This document shows positions 19,401-27,847 of a stretch of 62,917 nt of DNA, in pieces. Position 1 is the stretch's first letter; every line of letters begins with the position of its first letter. Under the pieces are notes generated by a model. It was not told where the DNA came from, ran no database searches, and saw only the letters and a program-made list of their open reading frames with translations. The position numbers and the translations under genes were made by a program. The DNA is from Nostoc sp. CHAB 5836. GTDB lineage: Bacteria; Cyanobacteriota; Cyanobacteriia; Cyanobacteriales; Nostocaceae. Location of the stretch: assembly GCF_020829445.1 (NCBI RefSeq), contig NZ_JAIVFV010000022.1:1-62917 (forward strand), read 5' to 3'.

Positions 19401-19415
19401 GATGTGAACTTGTAA
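16413..19415 (+). CDS. Type I secretion ABC exporter with cNMP-binding and degenerate C39-like domains
   Basis: A fused membrane/ATPase exporter of about 1000 residues. Order: a cyclic-nucleotide-binding-like domain (about 15-140, GEIIGEIGLLRD), a linker, a C39 peptidase-like domain (about 285-420), a six-helix ABC membrane domain (about 440-720) and the ATPase (about 755-1000) with Walker A GQSGSGKS, signature LSGGQRQR, Walker B LLVLDEATSALD and switch His ITHRL. In the C39-like domain the catalytic Cys, His and Asp positions read Thr (ELNTAF), Asn (GDNFAVL) and Val (VGVP), so it should bind rather than cut substrates. Start ATG 16413 is preferred to an upstream TTG 16383. HlyD follows 113 bp later. 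A TolC-type channel is not in the window. Confidence 0.88.
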   Translation: MTYIKNTFVEFVTTLEGFDQLPDAAIANLSEQLQAWRYRLGQKIIGKESLPEKITIIYEGQVRLLGYDPQTQMPITLKLLQPGEIIGEIGLLRDVACETAIASTEVVCLSLNASAYFSFLALYPAFAEARKNRSYLMEVFDVVSSYWQKQAIATLNIRELAQNALPQAKIHYLPQGRTSFNQLDSQRVWFVSGGGTVTNFSPGDRLESDDDRDKIEVISQNPTRLIGIHPSDLILENGDQIELVVTDTKSDSAEELDIPYASDEVVPQAAPDTSKSSGKKKYPFFGGKGELNTAFACFQMIAKHLGIPFRREVVRRILTEQVKRQGTISFQVSAYLAESIGLKAQLIELPIASVTRIPTPALIRYGDNFAVLYEVDANTVVVGVPSQGLVRCKPAELVEKLDVDPTDFPPKVRVLLLNATNQTPQERFSLRWFIPYLSRHRRVLIEVFIASFFVQLAALANPLVVQLIIDKVITQNSIGTLHILGILLLVVGLFEAVLTTLRTYLFVDTTNRIDMGLGSQIIDHLLRLPLRYFERRPVGELSTRINELENIRQFLTGTALTVGLDALFSLVYIGVMLIYSWQLTLVGLSTIPVFVIITLVASPTISRQLRAKAERNAETQSYLVEVMSGIQTVKAQNIELRSRFSWQERYARFVAAGFKTVVTSTLANSTSNFLNKLSSLLVLWVGAYLVLQGELTLGELIAFRIISGYVTSPILRLAQLWQSFQETALSLERLSDIVDTPQEGETDRYNIPLPTIKGAVKYENVSFRFGTSGPLQLSNVNLEFEPGKFVGIVGQSGSGKSTMMKLLLRLYETESGRILIDGYDIAKVELYSLRRQIGVVPQETLLFDGSVQENIALTNPDATTEEIIEAAQVACAHEFVMNLPNGYNTRVGERGSALSGGQRQRIAIARSVLQRPKLLVLDEATSALDYPTERQICLNLAKAFKGDTVFFITHRLNTVSNADMIVVMDNSRVVEKGSHQELMAVKGHYFYLYQQQDVNL

Positions 19416-19528
19416 TTAGTCATTGCTAGAGGCAAAGATTTTTGCCATTGGGAAACATTGCCTAGGCTACAAAAAATCCAAAATCCTTTGACAGAACGCT
19501 CACGACAAATCCAAAATTCAAAATTGTT

Positions 19529-21097
19529 ATGACTCAAATTAATGGGAATCACGTCAACGGCAATCATAAAAACGGAGTCAAGCAAGATTCACGAGTACTT
19601 ACAAAACAACAAAAAGCTGCTCAAGAGTCTTTAATTAACTCAAGCACTAATGAATTTGAGCAATCAATTGTCCTGCGCCAATCTCCAATTTGGTCGCGGA
19701 CAATCATGATCACACTAATGGGTCTAGCTTGTTTTGCAATTGCTTGGACTTATTTGGCAAAAATTGAGCAAGTAGTGCCAGCAACAGGGCAATTAAAGCC
19801 ACAAGGAACAATTAAAGAAATTCAGGCTCCTGTTAGTGGAGTAGTGAAAACAGTCAACGTCAAAGATGGACAACGAGTAAAGCCAGGAGATTTGTTACTG
19901 ACTTTTGATTCCATCGCTTCTGTTGCGGAATTAAATTCTTTGAATAAAATTCGCCTTGCATTAATTAAAGAAAACGAGGCTTATCGCCGATTGATGGCTG
20001 CAACTACGGCCACAGGCTCTGAACTATTATATTTACGCGATAATTTACCACAAGAAACTGCTTTTCTGCTGAAAAGTCGGGCAGCGTTAGTAGGAGAAAA
20101 TGAATTATTACGGACTCAATTAAAAAATTCCGGACAAGATTCTGGATTGGGAATTGATGAGCAACAACTTCTACGAGTTGCCAAACAGGAATTAGACTCT
20201 CGAACTTCAGCAGCCCGCTTGGAGGTACAAAAAACCAAAAAACAACTAACTCAAAATCAAGTCAAGCTGGAAGCTAGTAAATCAAGTTTAGCCATTCAAC
20301 AGCGCATTTTAGATAAACTGAAGATATTAGCAGAAGAAGGTGGAATTTCTCAACTTCAGTATCTCAACCAGCAAGAAGAAGTACAAAACCGCACAGCAGA
20401 AGTAGCGCAACTAGGAGAGGAACAGAAACGCCTCCAGTTTGATGTAGAAAAAGGACAACAAGAGTTAAGTAATACAGTAGCTGTTTCTGATAAAAACATT
20501 TTGGATAAGATAGCTGATAACAAACAGCGTATTGCGACAATTGATAGCCAATTCATGAAGGTTATACTGGATAATGAGCAGCGTTTAGCAGATGTAAATA
20601 GTAAAATATCTCAATCGCAGTTAAATGTTAAATATCAAGAACTGCGTGCGCCTGTAGCTGGAACAGTTTTCGATTTGCAAGCAAAAAACCCTGGATTTGT
20701 CGCAACTCCAACTACAAAACTGCTGCAAATTGTCCCCAATGAAAACTACATAGCTGAAGTTTTCATCACTAACAAAGATATTGGTTTTGTGGAAAAAGGC
20801 ATGAAGGTAGATGTCAGAATTGACTCCTTTCCTTACAGCGAGTTTGGCGATATTAAGGGAGAAGTGACTGGGATAGGCTCAGACGCATTACCACCAGACC
20901 AAACACATCAGTTTTATAGATTTCCGGCAAAAGTCTCACTAGAAAGACAATCCTTAGTGATTAAAGGTAAAAACGTCAACTTGCAATCAGGTATGTCCAT
21001 CACTGCCAATATAAAAGTACGCGAAGAACGGACTGTGCTTAGTTTATTCACTGAGATGTTTACCAAGCAAGTTGATGCTCTAAAACAGGTACGCTAA
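19529..21097 (+). CDS. HlyD-type membrane fusion (adaptor) protein
   Basis: Links an inner-membrane ABC exporter to an outer-membrane channel. The 522-residue protein has a polar N-terminus, one transmembrane helix (TIMITLMGLACFAIAWTYLA, about 58-77), a biotinyl-lipoyl half-domain (GTIKEIQAPVSGVVKTVNVK near 93), a long coiled-coil hairpin (about 200-370, rich in Gln/Lys/Glu), the second lipoyl half (ELRAPVAGTVFDLQAKNPG near 371) and a beta-barrel (DVRIDSFPYSEFGDIKGEV near 430). It follows the exporter at 113 bp, so they are probably one operon and one transport machine. The start is ATG 19529. Confidence 0.92.
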   Translation: MTQINGNHVNGNHKNGVKQDSRVLTKQQKAAQESLINSSTNEFEQSIVLRQSPIWSRTIMITLMGLACFAIAWTYLAKIEQVVPATGQLKPQGTIKEIQAPVSGVVKTVNVKDGQRVKPGDLLLTFDSIASVAELNSLNKIRLALIKENEAYRRLMAATTATGSELLYLRDNLPQETAFLLKSRAALVGENELLRTQLKNSGQDSGLGIDEQQLLRVAKQELDSRTSAARLEVQKTKKQLTQNQVKLEASKSSLAIQQRILDKLKILAEEGGISQLQYLNQQEEVQNRTAEVAQLGEEQKRLQFDVEKGQQELSNTVAVSDKNILDKIADNKQRIATIDSQFMKVILDNEQRLADVNSKISQSQLNVKYQELRAPVAGTVFDLQAKNPGFVATPTTKLLQIVPNENYIAEVFITNKDIGFVEKGMKVDVRIDSFPYSEFGDIKGEVTGIGSDALPPDQTHQFYRFPAKVSLERQSLVIKGKNVNLQSGMSITANIKVREERTVLSLFTEMFTKQVDALKQVR

Positions 21098-21114
21098 TTT
21101 GTAAAAATGATGTC

Positions 21115-21373
21115 TAAGTAGGTCGGCGCAATTAAAGATAACTGGTGATGGCTGTCATTTGTCCTTAGTCATTCGTCATTGGTAATTGGAGTTTAGACTA
21201 AAATTACCTATGAAACCTCCAAACCTTTATCCGCCAAGGCTTTGATGATTTATAGGTTTGTTCTGATTCCGAAGTTTAAAATCCCTACTACACAAGGGTT
21301 GTAGCCTTTAAAAAAGAATTTAGTCTAAACTCCAGTGGTAAGGGTTTCAAGCCTATTTACGTTTGGTCACATA
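21115..21373. mobile_element. Family A miniature element, copy A2, interrupted and right-truncated
   Basis: The left end TAAGTAGGTCGGCGCAATTA (21115) is followed by TAACTGGTGATGGCTGTCAT and 7-mer repeats, then by an unrelated 146-bp insertion (21188-21333), then by the family A right part (AAGGGTTTCAAGCCTATTTA then CGTTTGGTCACATA). The right terminal repeat is missing; the sequence switches at about 21374 to GTTATCAGTTATCAGTTA. This copy is therefore dead. The remaining gap to 21531 has GTTATCA-type tandem repeats only. Confidence 0.7.
21188..21333. mobile_element. Nested 146-bp miniature element inside A2
   Basis: Ends GGAGTTTAGACTAAAA (21188) and ATTTAGTCTAAACTCC (ending 21333) are inverted copies over 16 bases with one mismatch. 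The interior is unrelated to the other repeat families of this window and has no coding capacity. It splits the 7-mer repeat array of family A copy A2, showing it arrived after that copy. I see no second copy in the window. Confidence 0.75.
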
Positions 21374-21531
21374 GTTATCAGTTATCAGTTAATTTTTCCG
21401 TTGGGAGTTAGAGTCCCCCATATCTCTGGCATGGCGTGTTTGGTGTCGTGGTCAAATCTCCGCACTGTTACTGTGATAACTGATAACTGTTAACTGTTCA
21501 CTGATTTAATGCATCGGCTACCCTACACTAA

Positions 21532-22374
21532 TTACTTAACACCAGATAATAAGCCAAACCTAACTAACCCGCGCTCATAACCGCGACGCATCAACCCCAG
21601 CGATAACGCCCCTTGAATGGTAGTCCAACCGGCATTTAGTAAGCCCCAAAGTGCTTGGGGAGTGAACGCCGAATCAATTACTACATTCCAAAAGGGAGCA
21701 ACGGCGGTTGACCAATCGGCGGTGCGGATATTATGTAATGGTAGTTGAAGTGCGATCGCTTCATACTCTGGCAAAGAAATCACATAAGGCAAACAATACA
21801 CCCGATAAATATCCTGTAAGTGCTTTTCCTCATCCGCCGTCAGTGGTAACTTATTAGTTGGTCGATGACACCATGTCACCATAATTAACTTACCACCAGG
21901 TTTTAACACTCGGTAGCACTCCTGAAGAAACTTAGTTTTATCTGGCATATGTTCACCACTTTCGAGCGACCAAACTAAGTCAAAAGAATCGTCAGCAAAA
22001 GGCATTTCTTGAGCATTAACCACATGAAACTGAGTTCTCAGACTCAAATTCGCTTCCATTGCGCGTTCCGTTGCTCTGGCAGCCTGCACAGGACTCAAAG
22101 TAATCCCTGTAGCTTGAGCATTAAACTTTTCTGCCAAGTATAAAGAACTGCCACCAATGCCACAACCCACATCGAGAATATTTTCTGCTGCTTCTACCCC
22201 TGCCCAATTGAGCAGTTCTTCGATTAAATCAATTTGAGCCTGACGACGGTCTTTTTTCTGGCTACCATCAGCCCCATAGTAGCCGTGGTGCATATGTTCC
22301 CCCCAAATCTGTTCCCACAGACCAGAGGAAGCATCATAAAACTGCTGAATTTGCTGGTAAAGTGTTGCACTCAT
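21532..22374 (-). CDS. Tocopherol C-methyltransferase-type SAM methyltransferase
   Basis: A 280-residue class I methyltransferase. Motif I is ILDVGCGIGGSSLYL (about 64-78), followed by ATGITLSPVQAARA, the acidic VNAQEMPFADDSFDLVWSLE and CYRVLKPGGKLIMVTWCHRP. The N-terminal YDASSGLWEQIWGEHMHHGY and the SGEHMPDK loop are characteristic of gamma-tocopherol methyltransferases, which add the last ring methyl group to make alpha-tocopherol (vitamin E) in the membrane-associated pathway. A sterol- or MPBQ-type methyltransferase of the same superfamily is the main alternative. Transcribed alone, divergently from ktrB; its start is ATG 22374. Confidence 0.75.
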   Translation of the reverse strand: MSATLYQQIQQFYDASSGLWEQIWGEHMHHGYYGADGSQKKDRRQAQIDLIEELLNWAGVEAAENILDVGCGIGGSSLYLAEKFNAQATGITLSPVQAARATERAMEANLSLRTQFHVVNAQEMPFADDSFDLVWSLESGEHMPDKTKFLQECYRVLKPGGKLIMVTWCHRPTNKLPLTADEEKHLQDIYRVYCLPYVISLPEYEAIALQLPLHNIRTADWSTAVAPFWNVVIDSAFTPQALWGLLNAGWTTIQGALSLGLMRRGYERGLVRFGLLSGVK

Positions 22375-22648
22375 TAAAAAAGTAGTGTTGAGACGAAGTA
22401 CAATTCAAAAAAAACTTACTGGTAGGGTACCATATATGTTTTTAATTAAATAAGGGTATTTTTGTTTTAAGGAAAGTAAACCGGGATTTATTCTTCTGAT
22501 AAAAATTTCTCAGTTTTACTTTAACAAACTGCTCTTCCTCAATTTTATACCAATCCTCTCAAGAAATATACACATACAAGAGATGTAAACCCAGATTAAA
22601 TCTAACTTTCTTAATTACGAATTACGAATTACGAATTACGAGTTAATT

Positions 22649-24010
22649 ATGACTGTCGCTCGCACAATTTGTTTGGGATTTCTGGCTGTCATCGCTATCG
22701 GGGCTATCCTGTTGATGATGCCTTTCTCGACTAGCAATGGTACATGGGATAACCTGATTGTGGCACTCTTTACCTCAACATCCGCAGTTTGTGTCACAGG
22801 TTTATCAGTAGTTGATCCTGGGACTTATTTTTCCTTTTGGGGTCAGTTATTTATTGCCCTATTAGCTCAAATTGGCGGGTTGGGCTACATGACGACTACG
22901 ACATTTCTGATTTTGCTCATTGGTCGTAAGTTTGATATGCGGCAAAAAATAGCTATTCAACAAGCTTTAGACCGACCGGGAATGAGTGGTAGCGCCCAAG
23001 TGATCCGTTCAATTATTGCCACAACTTTAATTTTTGAAATTACAGGAGTATTCTTACTTCTACCAGCTTTTGTTCCCGAACATGGATGGAGTAAAGGACT
23101 TTGGTTAGCAATTTTTCATAGCATCAATGCTTGGAATAATGCTGGTTTTAGTTTGTTTAAAGATAACTTAATTGGATATCAGTCATCCTTATTAGTAGTA
23201 TTCACCATCACCATGTTGATTATCTTTGGAGGAATTGGCTATCAGGTAATTTTGGAAATGTACCTTTGGTTGCGCGTAAGTGCAAAGCGACTTGTCGATA
23301 GACATCGCATTCTCAAAAAAACTCAACCCCAAGTATTTACCCTAGACTTCAAAGTGGCAACTAGCACCACACTGATATTACTAATAATAGGAACAATAGC
23401 CTTTTTTTGTATAGAAATCAGAAACCCTGAAACATTTGGTTCTCTAAGTTTACGTGACCAGATATTAGTAGCTTGGTTTCAATCAGTTACTCCCAGAACA
23501 GCTGGTTTTAACACCATCGATGTTGGCAAAATGACCACAGCAGGTCTATTTATTACGATTGCACTGATGTTTATTGGTGCAAGTCCAGGTGGTACGGGAG
23601 GAGGAATGAAAACAACAACTCTGAGAGTGTTAACCAGTTGTACTAAAGCGATTCTCCACGGAAAAGAAGAAGTTTTGTTGTATGATCGCAAAATAGCAAT
23701 AACTTTAATTTTGAAAGCTGTGGGTGTGTTGGTGGGTTCAGTGGCAACCGTGATTTTAGCCACCATTTTAATTAGCCTCACAGATCCAACATTAGATTTT
23801 ATTCAAATTTTGTTTGAAGTGGTATCAGCCTTCGCCACTGTCGGGCTTTCTACAGGCATAACAGCAACTATATCTACAGCAGCAAAGCTGATCTTAATTG
23901 TTACTATGTACGTTGGACGAGTAGGTGTTTTACTGCTGATGTCTGCTGTACTAGGAGACCCCCGCCCTACTAGAATTCACTATCCTGAAGAAAATTTACT
24001 CGTGGGATAA
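22649..24010 (+). CDS. ktrB: KtrB/TrkH-family potassium (Na+-dependent) uptake channel subunit
   Basis: Forms the membrane pore of a K+ uptake system. The 453-residue protein has four repeated helix-pore-helix units with a Gly at each filter: TSTSAVCVTGLSV (about 39), NAWNNAGFSLF (about 158), SVTPRTAGFNTID (about 279) and SAFATVGLSTGIT (about 396). A GGTGGGMKTTT loop near 315 matches the gating loop of KtrB, and the length is KtrB-like rather than the longer TrkH. Hydrophobic throughout. ktrA lies 233 bp downstream on the same strand. AATTACG tandem repeats lie just upstream (22616-22645). Symbol by family resemblance. Confidence 0.87.
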   Translation: MTVARTICLGFLAVIAIGAILLMMPFSTSNGTWDNLIVALFTSTSAVCVTGLSVVDPGTYFSFWGQLFIALLAQIGGLGYMTTTTFLILLIGRKFDMRQKIAIQQALDRPGMSGSAQVIRSIIATTLIFEITGVFLLLPAFVPEHGWSKGLWLAIFHSINAWNNAGFSLFKDNLIGYQSSLLVVFTITMLIIFGGIGYQVILEMYLWLRVSAKRLVDRHRILKKTQPQVFTLDFKVATSTTLILLIIGTIAFFCIEIRNPETFGSLSLRDQILVAWFQSVTPRTAGFNTIDVGKMTTAGLFITIALMFIGASPGGTGGGMKTTTLRVLTSCTKAILHGKEEVLLYDRKIAITLILKAVGVLVGSVATVILATILISLTDPTLDFIQILFEVVSAFATVGLSTGITATISTAAKLILIVTMYVGRVGVLLLMSAVLGDPRPTRIHYPEENLLVG

Positions 24011-24243
24011 GCTAATCGGCATTTAAGTTGCATAAAAGCAGGGCTGAAGCCCTTACTACAAGCGAATCATTCTGGAAAAATAAATGACGATTAGCTTAGT
24101 TAGAGCAGAGGGAGTGGGGAAGAAAGAATAACCATGCCTAAACTGATAAAATATACATTCTAAGGCAAAAATAAAATTTTTAATTCAAGCGGTATAACCG
24201 TTTTTTGCCCTAAATACAGGGAGCCATCATAAGGATAAAAAGG

Positions 24244-24939
24244 GTGAATCTGTCATCATTAAGTTTTTTTCGGAGTTTACGTAAAGATAACCACCAATTT
24301 GCTGTAATTGGGTTAGGTCGTTTTGGTCGATCTGTCTGTTTGACACTGCACAATTTTGGTTATCAAGTGCTGGCAACAGATATTGATGAAAAACGAGTTT
24401 CAGAAGCATTGACTGAGGGAATCGTTGGTCATGCTTTGCAACTAGATTCTACAGAACCAGCTGCACTCAAGGAAGCTGGAATTTTTGAATTTGATACTGT
24501 AATTATCGCGATTGGTAACTATGTTCAGGAAAGCATTATAACCACCCTAAATGTGAAAGAGGCTGGTGTACCCCACGTAGTTGCCAAAGCTTCTAGTGAA
24601 GTTCACCGCAAACTGTTGCGGCGGGTAGGAGCAGATCATGTTGTTTTCCCTGAGTATGAAGCGGGTTGTGCCCTAGCGCGTACACTGACAAAACCAGCAA
24701 TTCTAGATCGGTTTGACCTCGACCCAGATAACAGTATTGTAGAGTTGATTGTGCCTGATGAATTTCACGGCAAAACGATCACCGAACTTCAACTTCGTAA
24801 CCGCTACGGTTTAAATTTACTAGCGGTGAGCCATGATGGTAAATTTCTAATTAATCCTGACCCCACCAAGCGTTTAGAACGTGGTTCAGCAATGGTAGTT
24901 ATTGGTTGCAATAAAGATATCAATCGTTTGCCGATTTAA
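24244..24939 (+). CDS. ktrA: KtrA/TrkA-type RCK regulatory subunit of K+ uptake
   Basis: Cytoplasmic ring-forming regulator that gates the KtrB pore in response to bound nucleotides. The 231-residue protein has a Rossmann RCK_N domain (AVIGLGRFGRSVCLTL near residue 19, GxGxxG type, with acidic TDID at the strand-2 end) and an RCK_C domain (about 145-231, SIVELIVPDEFHGKTITELQ). One RCK unit is the KtrA size, against two in TrkA. Start is GTG 24244, seven bases after an AAGGA site. It follows ktrB by 233 bp, so it may be in the same operon. A third subunit (KtrE) is not seen here. Confidence 0.87.
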   Translation: MNLSSLSFFRSLRKDNHQFAVIGLGRFGRSVCLTLHNFGYQVLATDIDEKRVSEALTEGIVGHALQLDSTEPAALKEAGIFEFDTVIIAIGNYVQESIITTLNVKEAGVPHVVAKASSEVHRKLLRRVGADHVVFPEYEAGCALARTLTKPAILDRFDLDPDNSIVELIVPDEFHGKTITELQLRNRYGLNLLAVSHDGKFLINPDPTKRLERGSAMVVIGCNKDINRLPI

Positions 24940-25014
24940 CAAAGTTAGGAATTGGGCGATAAGTAGCGATCGCAGGCTTTATTTGACCTTGTTCTTGCAA
25001 GGCCATCGCTAAGT

Positions 25015-25152
25015 TAAGTAGAGCGACGCAAATAAAGCTAACTGGCTAAGGCTGTCATTTGTCATTTGTCCTTCGTCCTTCGTCATTTATAAGGGTTTAA
25101 AGTGTATTTACGTTTTGTAATATTGTTTGGTTTATTCTTGCCGACTTACTTA
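25015..25152. mobile_element. Family A miniature element, copy A3
   Basis: Begins TAAGTAGAGCGACGCAAATA and ends CTTGCCGACTTACTTA. Its landmarks AGCTAACTGGCTAAGGCTGT and GTATTTACGTTTTGTAATAT flank a 7-mer array (GTCATTT, GTCCTTC). It closely matches copy A7 (35171-35308) in the inverse orientation, suggesting a sub-family. Copy A4 starts 22 bp later in the same orientation. Confidence 0.72.
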
Positions 25153-25174
25153 AAATAAGCATTGGCATTGCTGC

Positions 25175-25305
25175 TAAGTAGGTTGGCGCAAATAAAGCTA
25201 ACTGGCTAAGGCTGTCATTTGTCCTTTGTCATTGGTCATTAGTAAAGGTTTTAAGCTTATTTACGTTTCGTAACATACTTGACTTTTTTCGCACCAACGT
25301 ACTTA
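25175..25305. mobile_element. Family A miniature element, copy A4
   Basis: The cleanest copy in the window: left end TAAGTAGGTTGGCGCAAATA, right end GCACCAACGTACTTA, with AGCTAACTGGCTAAGGCTGT, a short GTCATTTGTCCTTTGTCATT array and AAGCTTATTTACGTTTCGTA between. About 131 bp. It lies in tandem with A3 downstream of ktrA. Confidence 0.75.
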
Positions 25306-25399
25306 TCTAAATTGATTGCTTTTGGGTATGCTGCGATCGCTGTCCCAAGGTTAGAATCTCACTGCAACGCTTGACGAAAAGCATATTCCGCACCCTGTA

Positions 25400-25495
25400 A
25401 TTCCAACTCCCAACTCCCAACTCCCAACTCCTAACTCCAAACTCCTAACTCCAAACTCCAAACTCCTAACTCCTAACTCCTAACTCCTAACTCCC
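25400..25495. repeat. STRR array of AACTCCY/A 7-mers at the queA 3' end
   Basis: About twelve consecutive 7-mers of the form AACTCCC, AACTCCT or AACTCCA. Such short tandemly repeated repetitive sequences are known from heterocystous cyanobacteria. The array runs into the last codons of queA (minus strand), so the C-terminal GVGVRS and stop codon are encoded at or within the repeat edge. Slippage here could change the C-terminus of QueA. Confidence 0.75.
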
Positions 25496-26760
25496 ACACC
25501 TGATGGCAAAATTAGCATGGCATCGCCGAATGAATAAAAGCGATATCCAGAAGCGATCGCTTCCTTATATATATTCAATAATCGCTGTCTGCCAATTAGC
25601 GCACTTACCAACATCAGCAAACTGGAACGCGGTAGGTGAAAATTGGTAATTAAACCATCCACCACTTGCCATTGGTAGCCGGGATAAATAAACAAGTCTG
25701 TTTTACCGCAAAATGGTTGTAAATTCCCAGATTGAGCCACCCCTTCTAAAGCCCTTACTACCGTTGTCCCCACAGCAATAACCCGACCACCAGCTGCTTT
25801 AGTGGCGCGGATTTGCTCTACTGTAGCGGCGGGAACTTCAATCCATTCTTCATGCATCTGATGGGTAGTTACATCTTCCACTTCCACAGGGCGAAATGTG
25901 CCGACACCAACGTGCAGTGTTACAAAAGCTTGATTGATTTGGCGATCGCGCAACTTTTGTAATAATTCTGGGGTAAAGTGTAACCCTGCCGTCGGAGCTG
26001 CGATCGCTCCTGGCTCTTGAGCATAAACTGTCTGATACTGTTCATCAGCAGCTTCTGAGGCAGTGATGTACGGTGGTAGCGGTACTTCACCGAATACCTC
26101 TAACAGTTGCACCAAAGACTTTCCCTCTGGCACATCAAACTGCAACAAACGCCCCCCCGTTGCTGCATCTGTTTCTAAAACCGTAGCCGTGAGGAAATGA
26201 GGGGATGAGGGGGATGAGGGGGATGAGGAGGATGAGGAGGATGAGGGGGATGAGGAGGATGAGGGGGATGAGGAGGATGAAGTAAAATTTTCTCCCTCAT
26301 CTCCCCCATCTCCCCCATCCTCCTCATCTCCCCCATCTCCCCCATCTCCCCCATCTCCCCCATCTCCCCTTCCTTCAAAAATAATCTTCGCTCCCTGTTT
26401 AAAGCTTTTTCCTGGCTTCACTAAAGCTAACCAACAGTTATACTGTCGTTCTTCCAACAGCAACACCTGGATTTTCCCACCAGTGGATTTATGACCATAA
26501 AGCCGCGCCGGAATAACTCTTGTATTGTTCATAACCAACAAATCACCAGAACGCAGCAGTGCAGGCAAATCATGGAAAATGTGGTGTTGGGGTGCTATTT
26601 CGATGCCTGTAGTCGGAGAATCAACCACCAGTAACCGCGAACTATCTCTAGGAACTGCTGGGTTTTGGGCAATGAGTTCTGGAGGTAGTTCGTAGTCATA
26701 CCCAGCTACCGAGCAATCTAATTCAAAATCTTTTGCTTGTGGGCGAGAGGTGTCTTTCAA
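25480..26760 (-). CDS. queA: S-adenosylmethionine:tRNA ribosyltransferase-isomerase with repeat-derived insert
   Basis: Converts preQ1 in the wobble position of certain tRNAs to epoxyqueuosine using the ribose of SAM. Family signatures are [15 protein letters not shown] (21-35), [18 protein letters not shown] (72-89), [24 protein letters not shown] and [17 protein letters not shown]. At 426 residues it exceeds the usual 340-370 because of a low-complexity insert at about 130-187: Gly/Asp repeats followed by Ser/Pro repeats. The flanking sequence is normal on both sides and the frame is kept. Family A element A5 ends near the start codon, so its sequence lies in the promoter region. Confidence 0.92.
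   Translation of the reverse strand: MKDTSRPQAKDFELDCSVAGYDYELPPELIAQNPAVPRDSSRLLVVDSPTTGIEIAPQHHIFHDLPALLRSGDLLVMNNTRVIPARLYGHKSTGGKIQVLLLEERQYNCWLALVKPGKSFKQGAKIIFEGRGDGGDGGDGGDGGDEEDGGDGGDEGENFTSSSSSPSSSSSPSSSSSSSSPSSPSSPHFLTATVLETDAATGGRLLQFDVPEGKSLVQLLEVFGEVPLPPYITASEAADEQYQTVYAQEPGAIAAPTAGLHFTPELLQKLRDRQINQAFVTLHVGVGTFRPVEVEDVTTHQMHEEWIEVPAATVEQIRATKAAGGRVIAVGTTVVRALEGVAQSGNLQPFCGKTDLFIYPGYQWQVVDGLITNFHLPRSSLLMLVSALIGRQRLLNIYKEAIASGYRFYSFGDAMLILPSGVGVRS
26196..26376. repeat. In-frame minisatellite inside queA
   Basis: On the plus strand, GGATGAGGG/GGATGAGGA 9-mers (about 26200-26280) face their inverse CATCTCCCC/CATCCTCCT units (about 26290-26370) across a short spacer containing AAAATTTTCTCC. 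The whole is a repeat-built palindrome whose unit length is a multiple of three, so the queA frame survives. The same CTCATCCCC-type units occur between genes at 56046-56085 and 57765-57800, which suggests this is an intergenic STRR type that landed in a gene. Confidence 0.85.
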
Positions 26761-26769
26761 ATTGGCTTC

Positions 26770-26948
26770 TAAGTAGGTTGGTGCAATTTAAGCTAACTGG
26801 CAAGGGCTGTCATTTGTCCTAAGTCAATTGGTCACTTGTACTGAGCGACTTGTACTGAGCGTAGTCGAAGTATTGGTCATTAGTAAGGACTTTAAGCTTA
26901 TTTATGTTTCTTAACATAATGAAAGTTTATTTATGCCAGCTTACTTAC
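26770..26948. mobile_element. Family A miniature element, copy A5, upstream of queA
   Basis: Starts TAAGTAGGTTGGTGCAATTT nine bases from the queA start codon and ends GCCAGCTTACTTA at 26948. Internal landmarks TTAAGCTAACTGGCAAGGGC and AAGCTTATTTATGTTTCTTA are more diverged than in other copies. The array is interrupted by CACTTGTACTGAGCG. Its position means queA must be transcribed from or through it. The gap from 26949 to 27209 shows no other feature. Confidence 0.72.
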
Positions 26949-27209
26949 TAGTTTTTACTTTATTTAGTATTTATACTCTCTTAAAAAAGCTCCTTTGAGC
27001 TTTTCCTTCTAAAGGAACTTTAAGGGATCTTTGCTCAGTTTCACCACAAGACTATTAAGATTGGTACTATTAGGTAACACGGAAAAATTAACATAAAAAT
27101 TGGGTAAACCTCCCCATCTAAAAACGGGGGCTTTTACCCTACCGGGAACAGGCACTGATTGACGAATATAGATATGTAGGATTGGCTTTGATCCCAAGCA
27201 CCAACAAAC

Positions 27210-27599
27210 ATGGAATACTTGTACTATCTGGCAAATGCCAGTCTAACCCTGAGGGTCGTTCAACACCTGCACGCTAGACCCCAGACACCAATTTCGTTCA
27301 TCACCGTAATTCATCAAATTGATGGCTGGGTGGTTAGGATCAAACTCAAAGGTCAAGTTTCGCCCCAAGAAGATGGCGACTTCCGCGCTTTTCTAAATGA
27401 ATTAGGAATTAGCTACGAGCCGCCAATGAGGGTGCAAATGGCACTTTGGAGTTTGGAAGCAGGACAGTGCCCTGTGGACGTAATGCGTCGCTATCAGGTA
27501 GCCATTGTCTCTCATGGTAGTCCAGAGAGAGACGAAATCGAAGCATTCCGGCAACAGTTTGTTCGGGGCTTAGGCTACTGTCCAGAAACTTTGGCGTGA
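27210..27599 (+). CDS. Conserved-looking small soluble protein, function unknown
   Basis: A 129-residue protein (MEYLYYLANASLTLRVVQHL...), predicted soluble with mixed alpha/beta character and no signal peptide or membrane helix. A DGWVVRIKLKG strand region (about 38-48) precedes a helical FRAFLNELGIS segment, and the C-terminal half is helical (RDEIEAFRQQFVRGLGYCPE). Codon use looks normal for the neighbourhood and it begins with ATG 27210. I do not recognise the family and there is no informative neighbour. Confidence 0.55.
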   Translation: MEYLYYLANASLTLRVVQHLHARPQTPISFITVIHQIDGWVVRIKLKGQVSPQEDGDFRAFLNELGISYEPPMRVQMALWSLEAGQCPVDVMRRYQVAIVSHGSPERDEIEAFRQQFVRGLGYCPETLA

Positions 27600-27847
27600 C
27601 ACTATTTGGTTTAACGCCACTACAAAATTATTGGTCATTAGTAAGCTGATGCGCGTCTAGATTGTACATTGCAATCATTAAGACTGTCCTAAGTCAATTA
27701 GTCATCTGTCCTTTGAAATACAAATGACTAATGATAACCTCACGAGTAAATATACAATTTAAATGCGTAACAGCTTAATGAAGATATTTTATAGATCGTG
27801 TGTAAAACCTCGTCCCCTTGTGGGCGGGGCCGTTGACCCATTACCGA

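Noticed and set aside
25400..25495. Regular tandem array that could be mistaken for a CRISPR
   Set aside because: Units are 7 bases with no spacers; this is an STRR array. No cas genes and no spaced repeats are seen anywhere in the window.
26175..26378. 67-codon minus-strand frame of Met/Gly/Glu and His/Pro repeats inside queA
   Set aside because: It is the 9-mer repeat read in another frame; queA continues normally on both sides.
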